64,000 nt of DNA from Acanthaster planci (taxonomy: Eukaryota; Echinodermata; Asteroidea; Valvatida; Acanthasteridae), in NCBI RefSeq assembly GCF_001949145.1, contig NW_019091482.1, forward strand, positions 715,627 through 779,626. The letters are read 5' to 3'. Under the pieces are notes generated by a model, which was not told the origin of the DNA, searched no databases, and saw only the letters and a program-made list of their open reading frames with translations. The position numbers and the translations under genes were made by a program. This document shows, one piece after another, positions 10,901-25,900 of the stretch (position 1 is its first letter; each line of letters starts with the position of its first letter).

Positions 10901-13900
10901 TATTATGCCTAGAGAAGAATGTATTTCTGCGTAGCCAGCAATAAATCACTGTACAGAATACAGCCAAAGAAAGCGACAAACCAACTGACTATCCCTACAG
11001 ATGAAGTCGTCTTTGCACTTCATATTTCCAATACATTATACACACATGTACATGTATATTGGATTTAACTGACATAGTCTTTCCACTCGATGTAAATTTA
11101 TAAACAAACGAAACCATCTACTGTTACCTTGGTTTCAAATTTGTCCCAGTTTCCTGCCAACGTAATGCATACAGAGTTATCACGGAGTTTCCCTTTGAAC
11201 TGAGCAAGGGTTTGTTAACAACTGGCACGAGTCTATAAAAAGCAAAGAGCTACTAATAACATTATTACATAAATGTATAAAAATTACATGAATGCATATG
11301 TGCGATGCACTTTTCTCAAGTTGAAAACTTGTATCAGTGGAGAAAACTTCAATTCGGGCATTTACATGCACAATATAACTACATCTAACTGGTTTGCACT
11401 TGCAACAAATCTGAAATTTGAATGCACGATTAAAAGCAAAGGTGTACGTATACCTGTATGATACACGTACATGTATGGTTGCAAACTACATCGCTATTTA
11501 AAAAGTAGGTGGATTACTTGCACCTCTGTGCAAACTGTCTATTCAGTTTTACTTACTTTCTGGGGGGGGGAAGGGAAATTCAATACCATCTTCAACAACT
11601 GTCACAATGAAATCAACTCTCTCTACCTGTACGCAATATCTGATCCAATCAAATGTGCAAAAGTCCTTACCATATGGCCCCCCGTCCTATTTACATGATC
11701 TTCATCTGTGTGACCAAAATAGAGCCCAAATTTAATTATTTATGGCAGAGAGGGACGTTTTGTCATTCCGATATCGTTCTCGCCTGCTGGATGATGGCCT
11801 CTCTGGTTGTGCCCAAGTCCCAAAAGAAGAAACAAGTCTGAAGGTGGCTGACACTCCTTTACAACTGTGACGAGATGATCTATTTAATGAAGCGGGGAGG
11901 AAGCAGTCCGGCTGAAGTGCTGGCACGGACCAGCCGTCAACCTGATGGCTCCCAAATCCATTACCCTCTCGCCGAATCCCTGATAATAAAATTACTCCGT
12001 CAATAAGAAAATAATTGTGGAGCCCCCAAGACAAACAGTGAAGAAGTTATGCAGCCCAGGGCCTCAGGAAATTTTTCCCAAGCACAAACAGCAGAAAACA
12101 GCCAAACATGTACGGTACTACCTGAAAATGTGACCATTATGGATCTGGAGTAGCTAGGCCATATTTTGTTTGTAAATAGACTGATTGGCGGGGTGATGCC
12201 AACAGCAATTGGCTGTGGTTCCGTTTTTCTCCCTTAGACAACTCTCTGTTTTCTTGTACAGTTTCTTTTCGTATCTTGAACACATGCCATGAAGACCACC
12301 TGCAAGCCAATGACACGACACATGCTTCAGCTTGGTTTACATAATTGAGCAACACTACACTTTGACACTGAACGTTTTAGTGACCGAGCATTCACACAGC
12401 TTCAATGAGTGCTAATATTTGTTCTTATACATGTATACATACTGTACATGTATGTTAGTTGGGACAACTTATGAAGGCCACAAGTAATACATGGCATTTT
12501 GTCAGCTCAGCACAGGTCATTTTAAAGGCTCTCTGCTATTCAAGAATTTGTATTAATATCTGTATTGAAAACAAGAACTGTGTCCGTTTTCATTTATTTC
12601 CATCAGTTTGGCTGATTTTGATGATTTTTTAGCAATTTTTTTGTGCCCCCCCAATTTCCCCATCGAAAACTCTGAATGAATGATGTAATGCATCATGTGA
12701 TGCAATAACGTCACGTAAAGAACCTGATCTTGAAGGCAGGGGCGTTACGCGTGGACTGACCGAATTATTACCGAGGTATCGCGGTGAAAAAAATCCTTGA
12801 GATTTGGCCAAAGACAAGCGACAATGCCAACTAGATATGTGGTTGTAGGATACAGCAATAGACCAAAGACAGTGTACGCCTGCCCAGGTTCCCAAAAGAC
12901 CCTGGACTGCGGAAAATCTGGATAACAAAAATGCGCTTGACCAGGGCAAACTGGGACGGGCCATCCTCGATGAGTGTCATCTGCAGTGACCATTTTACAG
13001 CCGAAAACTACAAGAAAATGCTCCATGAAGAGTTTGGAATACCAAAAGTACCTCGGCTGAAATGTACAGCAATCCCAAGCAGAGATATTAAACTCTTCCT
13101 CTGAAAAATCAGCTTCCAAATTGCTCTCGCAAACTTCAGAATCTGCCATTACTGACTCAAGTCTACATGATACGAAGAAAGGCAATTGTTCTACGCGTTG
13201 TGCAGAGAGGCGTCATGATATCAACATCCAGGCATTTAGTGTAAGGGGATTTTTTCAAAGGCGGGCCACTGGATCAGAAATTGTTTATTTGCATTGGCTA
13301 ATAGTACCACTAATTTGACTCCGATAAAATTTCTGTCTTTTTTCTTATCTCAACCATGTTTGTAATCACCATAACAATGTTTTATATTAAATAGCTGAGA
13401 ACCTTTAACATGTACTTCTCGGACAGTTCTACCAGAGTGCTGCTGGCTGGCTCACAGCCCAAAGTCTCCCTAACATTGGCTGTCTTCTGTGTACCGTTAT
13501 ATCCTGGGCATGATACCAGTACATGTAGGTCAATCTGCGCAATTGCTCTGTCAATCTTACCGCATCATATGTCGATAATTCTGCCATCAGTCAATCACAT
13601 TTTCTTTCTTATTCATGGCTGTGGAAGATTGCTTTGAAAAAGGGATGATTGTTTTGAAAAAGGCAAGTAAGGTCGGAAATTTCATTCTTGATTGACTGAT
13701 GGTGCAACACAATTGTGTGATTGTGCTGATCGACTTTGCATCACGCCCAACACATATCTAAAGGAGCATCAAAATGCACTCCCTTTGGACCAGATTCTGA
13801 AATTTCTGTAAGTTTAACATTGACTAAACAGCAAATAATCTTTACAAGTTCCTTACAAGAGTATGCTCACATTACCAACGATAGTGCCGTCTGTGATCCT

Positions 13901-16900
13901 TCAACTGTTGCAGATGTTATTAACATTTGAGATTTGAGATTCTCAAGAAATATGTTCTGTTTTTGTGGACATGATTTCTGGCTGAAGTACCGTACTTGCT
14001 GGAAGCAAAACCCCACTTTTTAGCCTTTACTAATACCCACAACTGGTTGAACTGGATGCTAAAAAATGTCATCTTATGCCAGTTTCACATTTTGATGTAC
14101 ATGTATGTACATAGGATTCACATGCACAGTACAAGGCAAGGCGGATCTGGAAGGAGGGGGGAGGGCAACAGAGGTCATGGCCGATCTCTCCCCCCCCCAA
14201 AAAAACGATGTGGATTTTTAAGAAACAATCAGAGTGGAGATATTAAGTCTTAAATGGAGATTGTTTTGTATCCATGGACAGAGTTATTTTGTTCAGGAAA
14301 TTGGGAGCAGTTACTTAATTGTGACCGGGGACGCTGCTTACATGTACTTGTTCAAGAGGCTTTTGGTGCACAGCGGACTTGNNNNNNNNNNNNNNNNNNN
14401 NNNNNNNNNNNNNNNNNNNNNNNNNNNNNNNNNNNNNNNNNNNNNNNNNNNNNNNNNNNNNNNNNNNNNNNNNNNNNNNNNNNNNNNNNNNNNNNNNNNN
14501 NNNNNNNNNNNNNNNNNNNNNNNNNNNNNNNNNNNNNNNNNNNNNNNNNNNNNNNNNNNNNNNNNNNNNNNNNNNNNNNNNNNNNNNNNNNNNNNNNNNN
14601 NNNNNNNNNNNNNNNNNNNNNNNNNNNNNNNNNNNNNNNNNNNNNNNNNNNNNNNNNNNNNNNNNNNNNNNNNNNNNNNNNNNNNNNNNNNNNNNNNNNN
14701 NNNNNNNNNNNNNNNNNNNNNNNNNNNNNNNNNNNNNNNNNNNNNNNNNNNNNNNNNNNNNNNNNNNNNNNNNNNNNNNNNNNNNNNNNNNNNNNNNNNN
14801 NNNNNNNNNNNNNNNNNNNNNNNNNNNNNNNNNNNNNNNNNNNNNNNNNNNNNNNNNNNNNNNNNNNNNNNNNNNNNNNNNNNNNNNNNNNNNNNNNNNN
14901 NNNNNNNNNNNNNNNNNNNNNNNNNNNNNNNNNNNNNNNNNNNNNNNNNNNNNNNNNNNNNNNNNNNNNNNNNNNNNNNNNNNNNNNNNNNNNNNNNNNN
15001 NNNNNNNNNNNNNNNNNNNNNNNNNNNNNNNNNNNNNNNNNNNNNNNNNNNNNNNNNNNNNNNNNNNNNNNNNNNNNNNNNNNNNNNNNNNNNNNNNNNN
15101 NNNNNNNNNNNNNNNNNNNNNNNNNNNNNNNNNNNNNNNNNNNNNNNNNNNNNNNNNNNNNNNNNNNNNNNNNNNNNNNNNNNNNNNNNNNNNNNNNNNN
15201 NNNNNNNNNNNNNNNNNNNNNNNNNNNNNNNNNNNNNNNNNNNNNNNNNNNNNNNNNNNNNNNNNNNNNNNNNNNNNNNNNNNNNNNNNNNGAAACACAA
15301 AGAGAATGAATTATCACGGTGTGAACACACTGTGAGCACGCGGTGAAATTGTACGATGTCCACTGTAATTGGTCACTTATCTTTCTCAATTTTTTGTGGG
15401 TTAACCAATCACATTTTTAATTATTCCCACAAAACAAAATCACCCCCCTAAAAGTGATTTTTCTGATTCTGATTGCAGCCATTTTTCAAGTGGCAACCCT
15501 CAACTTTCTCGGGCACTTAGGACCATTTTTCAACCGTAGTTTTTAGCCCTTCTGCTCTCATATGAAAGCTCAAAGACCCAGGGAGTTGATCCTGGCAACG
15601 ATTTACACAATCTCACCATTTTGGGGGCCAAACAATTTCCTTTTTCAAAAGATACTGTGCGGGCACTTTTAATGCTAATGAGCTGGTCAAAAATTCTCAC
15701 TTGAATTAGTGGTCTGCACCCATAAAGTAAGCTCTTCTACATCTGCATGACACTGTTTGACGGTGGCACAAATACTCAAGTCTAATTTGGACTGCCCACT
15801 GGATGGACAGCTCATACATCAGTGTACCGGTACATTTATGGTAAGAGTCCAACACAGAGGTCAGTGGAGTCCAAATAATGTTTCATCATCTCATTTTGTT
15901 CAATTAATATATTTTTTTTTCATATTTTGGGTGGTCTCAGTGGAAGTCAAATCGCAAAACAGAAACACGTTTTCTTCGATTCATCGCTGGAAAACTTCAT
16001 GCAACACGCAGTACATTCACATCGGAACATCGATCCAACACTTTGCCACAGATGGGGCTCTGCCGTCTGAGCTTTATTATTAAGCTTCTGTTTTTCCCTC
16101 CCTCAAAGTTCAGGACCTTTCTCCTGATGTATCAGTATTCTTGGTATTTATCACAAAATACTCAGTCAGTCCTCCAGCTGCACGTTCATCATTATTATTG
16201 CTGGTCATCTTGGGAAATCTTGCCTTAACCTTAAATTTTGCCAAGGACCTGCTCCCCCCCCAAAAAAGTGGGTCTGGATCCGCCCTTGGTACACGGTGGA
16301 AGGAAAAAAGTCTATTTGAATACCATCTAGCCGATATGAATCGTCAATTGAGCAAAGCGTGTAGCACTCACAGTGCTGCTTTCAATGAAGATGCGTGGGT
16401 CATTACAACAGACCTTTAAAAATCAATGCTGGTTAGAGACACTGGTTCTATTTGCTGGCTTACGAAGGAGCAGACGATGAACTGGTACTGTTGCACACAG
16501 GCACATGGACATACATGTATGTGTACCGGTCCAGTATATATATGCAAATGGCAGTATACCAAGTCTACCATGCAAGTCACATGCATTCAAACCATGTCAG
16601 GTTTTCCTTCTAATCTCGCCAACTAAATTCCTATAGAAGGGCATAAAGTGTATGACATCCAATTGCAATTTGGGAGCATATACCACAGCTCACAGAATGA
16701 GACCAGGTGAATGAACATGCAGCCAATGCATGATTATCTAATGTAGGTGGTAACTGAACAAGTTTATAATTCTTTAAGGTGGTACACATGTACTGGTATA
16801 TGGTGGCCAAGTCAGGATAAGAGCAGTGATTTTCAAATTGTGTGAGTGGAGTGCATGCATACATGTACAGCGTGAGTGGATAATAAAGCATGCACAAAAT

Positions 16901-19900
16901 GGCAAATTCACCCGTACATGTACATGTACAATGTACATGTACATGTATGCAGTCTGAGCACTAGACGTGAGACAGGCATGTGTCATGTAGGAAACATGTA
17001 TGGTTAGGGTGCCGAAGTGCCCCATTACTCGCAGTATCTCTGAACAGAGAGTGTACTGCTGTGTGCAAATCACAGCGGTGCAACAACCAAAAATGCGACT
17101 TTGGGCTGTACAAAAAAAGTGTGGTCAAGTCTTCATATATTACAGTCACATGAACGATATACAATGTGTAGGTACATGTACATGTATTTGGGCAGCCAAT
17201 GACCGAAGACATTTAAGATGATGAATATTTAAGAATGTTTGTCTATTTGTTCCGGTATTTAGTGATTTCTTTTTATTGTTTTGCCTTTTTTATACCACAC
17301 TTTTCAACCTTTTATTCTACACTTCCCTACACTGCTGAGTAGCCAACAATTTTCATTAAGTCCTTGGATACTGACTTGCTCATGCAGTAGCCCTGCATAC
17401 CATGTTACAATTGAAGCACTATTGTTCTCCTGCATGCAAGTGTGTCCTGCATTCTCAGCTGCCATAGCAACCAATAACAACCCTGATGGCAGTGAGGAAG
17501 CCTCCCGCACAATGCCAAGCACAGACAGATTGATCAGAAAATACCCAAAATTGCCGCTTAATGATTATGAAAACAACAGCTACATGTACACTAACATTAT
17601 TCTAAATCCAAACATGCGCAGAGGCGCCCAGACATGTCCAACAGCAAGGGTGGACATGATTCCAGCTTATTAATTAAAATACAGGACTAAAATGGATCAA
17701 GGACGTTCATGATCCCTCTGTCCCTTTGTATTCCTCCATTTTAATGAACCTAGATTGGTAACTGCATCCAAGACATAGTGCTAGAGTATGTAGAGTATGA
17801 CGTTCTTGTTTGTTTCATACTTGTACATTACCGTTCAACGCCTGCTTGTTGAGCTGTAGTGGTCATACAAATGTGCATGATTGAAAGCCATATCATACGG
17901 GTTGCCACGGGTATATTCAACTATTGTTGACTGCTATGATGCGGGCTATTACCTTTTGAACACCCAAGGGACGCATAGCACCCAAGACAAAGCAAAGGGC
18001 ACTATACGCACCTGAGGGAAAATCCCACAACACAGCAGTCAACAATTATTTTATTGCACTTATCCAAAGAAACGAGCTCTGCATTTCAGAAGTTCAGAAG
18101 ATGACAGGCCTACTGTCACACTGAACATACATGTACGTGTAACAAAAATGATATCGTCTGCCAATGCATTGTTCCCTCACTTTTTTTAATTGCGTAAGTA
18201 AGAGCGGTACGTACCAGTGAGTACAAGTTCATATGTAACATAGCCTGGTTTTAGTGGTCCCTACATTACCTTATATGCTGTGGGGACAGGAAAAAGTCTG
18301 TTGTACGAGTGTGACCACTGATCGAATTCACTGGTAACCTATGCATAAACGCATCATGGGTACAACGCAAAATTAACAAAATGAATGACAAGGGTTGCTC
18401 TCGAACTTCCCAAAGCTCTTCGGTCTCGTGCGCATGTACATGTACCGGTACATGTTATCGCGGCAGAACAAGATGTCTCATAGTGAGTGTGATATGTGGA
18501 TATATTGCCCTGTCATGTGATCATTCTGGGCCAATGAACAGACAGTATCCAAGACACAGGTGGGTAATTCCAGAAATTAGGGGTCCTTTTTTTTCGTGTC
18601 CCTGTTTTATCCGACATATGATTTTGCAAGTTCAGAACACATTTTCTAATTTCCCAGAGTGATGGATTAATGCAAATTACCTGCCAAACAAATAGTAATA
18701 GTTATAAATAAATTCTGGTGATGTTTCCATGTCAAATAACAAAGGTCAAATTAACAGGGACACAAAAATGTCACACTTTCGACCCCTACATGTAATTCCT
18801 AGAATTACCCATTACATATATGAAAAGTAGATCTTGTGTAGATCTTGTGAAATGAAATAAAATGCTTAAACTTCCAACCTTTACAAGTATTGATCATCTG
18901 AATGTGTTAATTTCAATAAAAATCTTATTTACAGAGCCATATGTACATGTAAGCTACAGAAAGGTCACCCTTTCAATTCTGCTAATAGATGGATTTCACA
19001 TTTGTGCCATCTGCGCATATCCGCATCGAAAGCGAGGCTATCTGTGTTGAACTTTCTCGTGCGCGCCCGTGGAGTCAACCCAGTACATGCAGCATCCAGT
19101 TCGTAAGTGTGATACCACTTCAGTTTAAACCATGCCAACTGTACAAGATACACGGCCATCGCAGGTACGTTAGTTCCCGGTAGTTTGCCATTGTTTTTTC
19201 TTGTGATTTCACGTGTCGAGTCATTCTGAAAGACTCCTCAACAAAAATTTGCAGCCTGGAAAGTCTGAATTTAACATACCTTTATGTATTTTGTGTCTTA
19301 CCTTCTCACTTTCAATTTTCTGATCGTATTAAGAATTGAAGCTGACACATACAGCCTTGTTTTCAAACGCGGAAGTGCGCAGATCGACGCTTTTTATTGG
19401 GATCCCTCTATACATCATTGATAAAAGTCTAAACATGAAAATATAGCTTTGGTTTGGGAAACATGGATAGAGGAAATTAGGGTCAGTACTCAGTTGGTTA
19501 TCAAAAACTTCTTTTTGAAGAAGGGGAAGATTTGCTAGGTTCCAAACAACACCTTTTTTTAAATACATGTATGTTCATGTAGACTACGTGTCAGACCTGT
19601 TCCTGAAGAACCGATGAGAAATTGCAGTACTTTTTAAAAGCAAACCGTGAAAGTAACTCTATCTTCCATGACTGAAATATTAATGATTCTTTACAGAGAC
19701 CCTGATTGGTAGTTTAAGTTGTCAAGCGTTTTTGTCACCAGACTTGAGCGACTTGTCAACAACACCTTCCCAACCAAGTTCTCCCGTCACATAGAATGAT
19801 TCTACTGCACAGACAGCTTATGGAGCATATCCATAAGCTCTGAGGTTTTGAACTTCAGTTTTCTCCAACACAGATTTCACATTCATAGGGCGCCTACATT

Positions 19901-22900
19901 CAGTTATTTTTAAATTTATGGTGGGTGACTGCATGGAAAATATTTGTTATATAGACAGCAAAAAGTAACTTTTCAAGATCTGAATCAAAATACGCCCATC
20001 ATTTGAGGTCCAGCTCCATGGGCAAATATATATCAAATTGTATTTCTTGACAACTTCTCCAGTCACTACACATGCAAGACTTTGTTGGACATGCCTCACA
20101 CATTCAAGATGTTTTGAGAACATGCAAACGTCTTTTGACATTGCCAAAATCCTTTTAGCAAGTTTCAGAAAATGCCAATAAAACTGAATGGGGTTGCCAA
20201 ATTTGACTACCAATAAGTACATGTACAATCAGCAGCCAGTATTGTTTCAATCGATTTTTTTTTCAGAGCTACCGGTAATAACATTTTATGGACTACCATT
20301 TTGTGAATTCTACATAAGAGCATCAGTCTAGTGTCACAAACCAAAAGTGAAAATGAAAATTTGTGACATCAGGTCAACTATTCCCGTTGCACTGTCACAA
20401 GAGTTGAACCAGTTTCTCCTTATATCAATCAGCCTGTAAGGTACATGTACATTTTTAGCGATGTGCAAGTACTGTATGTGAATACCTATGCATAACTTCT
20501 AAACAACATTATTGTCCAGGCAATTATTACAAAGTTCCGCAGTAGTAACTTTCACATTCCAGGGTTGACTAAATACACTAGTTAAAAGTACACGATACAA
20601 TGACACACGGTGCACGTCTCAATCTCAATCCCTACACCTTTATATTATGTGCTACCCATCCATACACGTCACTTACACTACATGAAGTACAGCCACCCAG
20701 TTCATTTCTGTACTAGTGCACTTAACTTGAGAAACCTATGTATTTTAGGCACCTGCCTTTCTTGCAACTATTTCCTTCTACTTTCCACGGACTAGCCAGC
20801 TTTCCAGTACTTACACACTCCATGCAACACCAGGGCTAAACAGGACCCAACAAAAAATGGATGATTTATGGTTTCTACAGTAAAAGCTAAAGATGTGTGC
20901 ATAATCTACCCTGGTCAGACATGCAAAGTATCCATATATCACAGCACTACTGGCCCTGGTTTTTTTTCTAATGTGACACTCCCTTCACTACTAGACGATC
21001 AGATCAAACAATCTGTCATCAGCGTTGGCACAGTCCTGCAGACGTGTGCGCTGGTTGGAGTATGCAAGCCAGTAATGGCAGAGACCACAAAGGCAGCCGC
21101 CACTTTGCAAAGGACACCGCCGACAAAGCTAGCCTAAAGAGAATTGCAGCTGATGCAGGCATGAAAGCAAGTTGGGAGGAATAATGATGCCACACTGGTC
21201 AGGCTTGTGTTTTTTACGGGTATGGTGTGCCAGTTCTGTCATAAAAGCCTGCATCTGTATTTTGCTTCTTTTGGGAATTAAAAGGGCCAAGACGAGTAGG
21301 TATCGTACATGTACCCGGTACATACATGTGAAGTAATGCCGATAGAGGGTACTGTGCACAATCACACTTTATTTATTCATACAGCCTGCAGCTAGATGTG
21401 GAGAAGTTTCCAATTGACCAAAAATGGTCAAACACATCATAAACCTCAATATGCTTCTAAAGTTACATGTACAAGCCTTTTTTCACAAGAAAGCAATGGC
21501 AAACAACTCCCACATGCTGCTAAGGAATAAGCTCCACAAAATTACATTTGCGGAATCCTCAATATTTCACCACACAAAACAGAGTGGCCTCAAACCAGTG
21601 GCTGTCCTTTAATGTTTCCATTTCTGTAGGTGAAAGACGACTTATAATCACAGTGGACAATGACAAAAAATGAGGCGTGACACTGTAAACTCACCACTTT
21701 CACCTGAAAATTGTGAAAACCTACTCGTATTAAATCTGTCACCCTGTAGGAATCAAGTGACACCTGTGACAGTGGATAGGTTTCTTGTACAAATCCACTG
21801 TTTATGTTTTCAGTAATCATCTGAAATCTTCAAAGATCACTAGGTGGAGCTCAAGGAACTTTGACTGATGAATACACTAAAGTCTAATCTGACAAAAAAG
21901 CTGGGTTGAAATATATACCTGTGCAATTTTAATAGCCAGTTTCAACACTTATGTTGGAGTGAAGGAAACAATGCTCACTAAAACTGGTACACCGTCGTAA
22001 CGGAACATTCACCTTTACACAAAATGTGCCTGCAGTTTGTGATCAAGTACAGTGTGCTTATCCCGAAGGGTTGAGCTCGCACCTTTAATCACATCAATCT
22101 TACACTCCCTACATTAATTTCTGTAATTTAAAAAAAAAATCAAAATTGATTCTGTAATATACTACATGTAGTTCGGGTGGCACTCTACAACTTCGTCAGT
22201 TTGTTTTCCATGTCAACGTTAATATACAAGTACATTGTAAGAACTGCATGAAATCCTGATAGGGACATTCTGCTACAGTGAAGTAAACAACCATAACGTT
22301 TGCATACATGTACATGTACATGTATGCACATGTTACAGTTGTTCATGAACATGTATGTGCATGTACCCATGCAGTGACTAAATGTAGAATGCGACACAAG
22401 ATCCCCTGTTTTTTAAGGGGAGGGGTCACTTTTTGAGCTATTCCCTGAATTTGATTGCAGCCGCTTGTTCTAATCTCATTTTCTCCTTTGGATTATTACA
22501 CACTAGTTCTTCATATATGTTGGGGTAGAAGTGCCGCATGTGATGGATGTGCTCTGGCCCGATATGCCAACTACGATTTCAAGTAACCTCTTCCCCATCT
22601 GGTGTCAGATGGTAAGGGATATGACACGGCCATCAGGCCCGCAGAGATAAGACTTGGGACAACATCAGAAAACTTAGACTCTGCTCAGCTCAAATTGCCT
22701 GTCAGTCGATCACAACGGTGGGCAACTGGAGGTTGCAATATGCCAATGCATCATCAATCACAGGCTGTTATTCAATGGATTAATAATCATTCCCCCTCCC
22801 CCCTTCAACGTCACTAAAAATATCCAGGAAGTCGCGATAGCAAATGCCTGGGTGGCTTGGTAGAAAACGCTATAATGTCACTGAGTTTTGCCTTTTTGAT

Positions 22901-25900
22901 AGCACCATGTGCACTAAGATTAATTTCTTTCCACCCTCATTTTCAATAATTCACAGTATAGAAGACTTTTGATTGAGCAATTCTGTAAAAACCAAGCACA
23001 CAAAAAGTATTTCATTATTTCACGATAACCACTTTCACATTAAACAAAGCACTTAATTAGCAATTGAAACCCGCATGAATATGTGCACCCCACGAAGGCT
23101 TGCACTGTAAGTTGATGGGGGCACTGAACACTTTTATGATGAAACACGTTTCCGGAGCAAGCTTGAGCACATCCGTACATGTAACAATTTTTGTTCAATC
23201 CTCTTCAAAATTAAACTACTGCCATAATGAGAACATAAAAAAATGTCTTGTTTCAATCTTTAAATGTACGCTGTTTCTCGTTCTCTTATCTCAAGAGATC
23301 TCATTATGTGTACACGTACACGTGCATGGATCTTTTCATACACTGCACTAAAGCAGTATTTAGGGTACGGTGTTCAATTGGCTCTATGGTGTGTATGCGG
23401 GATATTTAAACATCTTTTCACACATGCAGTGCACAGCCAGCAATCTACACACAGCTCATCTCAACCATAATAGCGAGCACTCAAGTGCAGGAGGTAATCA
23501 AAGGCACTGAAGCGACTCGGGGCCCGAGCCCGGGAACAGTTTTTTTAGAGTGCGCAGCCCGTTCCAAGTCAGTCAATCACATGACAAATGAAGACAGGCA
23601 ATCGTGGCAGCTCTCTAGCCCTGCCTGCACGCGCCTGTCGTGTGTGTGTGTGTGTACACACTATACACTGGGCACAGCGTTTGGTTGATGTAAAGCGCGC
23701 AGGACTTCAATACACCATCCTGTCTCCAAAGACACTTCTGGCTGTCTGGACCTATATGATCAGGCCATACACCGCTAGGCCAGTTATTCATAACATCATA
23801 TTAATGAAGACAGCCGGTGAAAAGGAATAAGGCTCCTTCAAGTAGCAGGCGAGGGGACGAGCATTACCCTCATTGACCGAGCCGATTCAGGGCCTATTTA
23901 TCTAGCAAATACCCCTCGACACACACGAACAAGAAGCTAATTACCCACAATCGTATGCATTGCACATGTATGCTGGATCATTTATTTACTGTAGTTTTGA
24001 GTCTGAAAGTTTGGTTATGGACTACACAGAAGAAAAAAAAATGCAACCAGAGAATGCACACTGTATGAGCAATGTCTCTCTCCTTTTATGAGGTACTTTT
24101 AAGCTGGAAGCTTGGAAAAAGGTAATACCTTTTTTTTTATGTGTATCATACAGACACAGCTTCTCTACACATGTACAAATGTTCTTACAAGCTGCCTGAT
24201 TTCTATTGACACAGTAAATATAAATATTATCTGTACAGACCTCCATGTTCATGTGCCATATGCTCATGGATTATGCTCGTAAGTATCACTTGCTTACTCC
24301 GCAAATCGAGCAATGCGCGATTTTTCCAGGTTTTTTTTCTGATTTGATTCATCTAATCCCAGTAAAGGAAGACAAAAGGCTTTCTGTCCGAAGGCACATG
24401 AGAGAAGTCCAAAACTTCTTGGTCCAAAATCTCTCCCCTTACAGAGTGCCAAAGTGTGACGTCACTGTAAACCAAAAAGTGCAGTGCAAATGAATGGAGT
24501 ATGCGCATATGGTGGTTCACGCACTGGTTCCCTTGCTAATGCCTTTTACACACATACTTTACTTTAAGTGCACGTGACGTACCAGGTATTCACTTCAGTA
24601 ATCTAGGCCTACCGGTGTTTACAAGTAGCTGAAAGATACCTGAAAAAGGGATCTCACATGATTTGAAATGATCCTTTATACAAACACATTTTCTTTTGAC
24701 TATTCTAACTGGATTGAAAAAAAAATAGTCACACTTGTGGGCCTTGCATGGATTCTTTCTGCTTCTGAAAATAATGCAATACTACCAGCAGGTGCACTCT
24801 TCTTGTAACTGAACCAATTGTCAAACTCTTACTGAGTTTAGCTGACATCCATGGTATTGCACATGCTCTGGTAAGGTAAGTTGTACAGGTACACCACATG
24901 GAATTGTGTCATCAGTTCCTCACCTGCACTGTTTGAGGACAACAATTATGGTTATGCAGTCAAAACATACATGTACATGCAGTCTGTGCGTATGTGCGAA
25001 TGATACCTGACCGCACTGTACTTGAACTTGGAAGATCATGATGAATGTGTTACCACTATTGTATAATTGTGTGCACGAGGACGAGTCTTGCTTGAACTCA
25101 AGTGCTACCACGTACATGTACGTGCAACTGCACACTGGTATGCTCGCTTTAATGTTGTTGGTTAGCTGGTACTCTGTATCCTCGGTCATTCCCCTGTTAA
25201 ACATTATCATGTGTTCAATGTGCTGTGTGATATCAACCGTGCCCATCTGTGCCTCCAGCAATCTGCACAAACATGCACAAACACCAACCACAACCAGCTC
25301 AAGCACCGACGCACAGCGTACAAGATTTCACATTACAGACTCTTGAAATAAGGAGCCCCAAGTGCTAGAAATCTTCAACTATCCAATCATGAACTACTGA
25401 TGACCCAATGCCAAGAAAATTGATTTCATTTATACATCAGTCATAAATTCTTGGGAAACAGTTTGAAAAAACTATTTTGTGAACTTCATTCTATGTACCT
25501 CCTCACAATTTTTTTTGGGGGAAGCTATCTCTAGATTTTTTTACTGTAGACCTGTCTTGGTATGACCTCATTAATAGCTTGGAATTGTTAGCTTCAAATC
25601 CAAATTATAATGTCTGTACCAGAGAATGCATCCTCTCTTCTGTCAAAGGAATGATTAGAGGCATAGTGCTCTAGCAATGCAACCAGGCCACTTGGACAAG
25701 GCACACGCTCTGTCACTGTGATCATGTGGTCAGCGGCTGAGAACTTCAGCTTCCGATCAGCACGATGTGCCCCGCGATCAAGTATCCAAACGAGATAGAC
25801 AAGCGCTGAGAGTGTCACCCACATTAACCTGGGCCAGTCTACTTGAGTCTCTCCAGCACTGCCGCTGGCCATCGGCGTGTGGGCAGACAGGCAGACAGGC

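Noticed and set aside
12629-13185. Minus-strand open frames of 111 and 146 codons
   Set aside because: They are antisense to the THAP-like sequence, which is recognisable on the plus strand.
14234-15389. Several open frames across the first N run
   Set aside because: They consist mainly of unknown residues; they are a translation artefact of the assembly gap.
24243-24500. Possible exon (82-codon plus-strand frame)
   Set aside because: No recognised domain, and no splice sites that would link it to a neighbouring exon.
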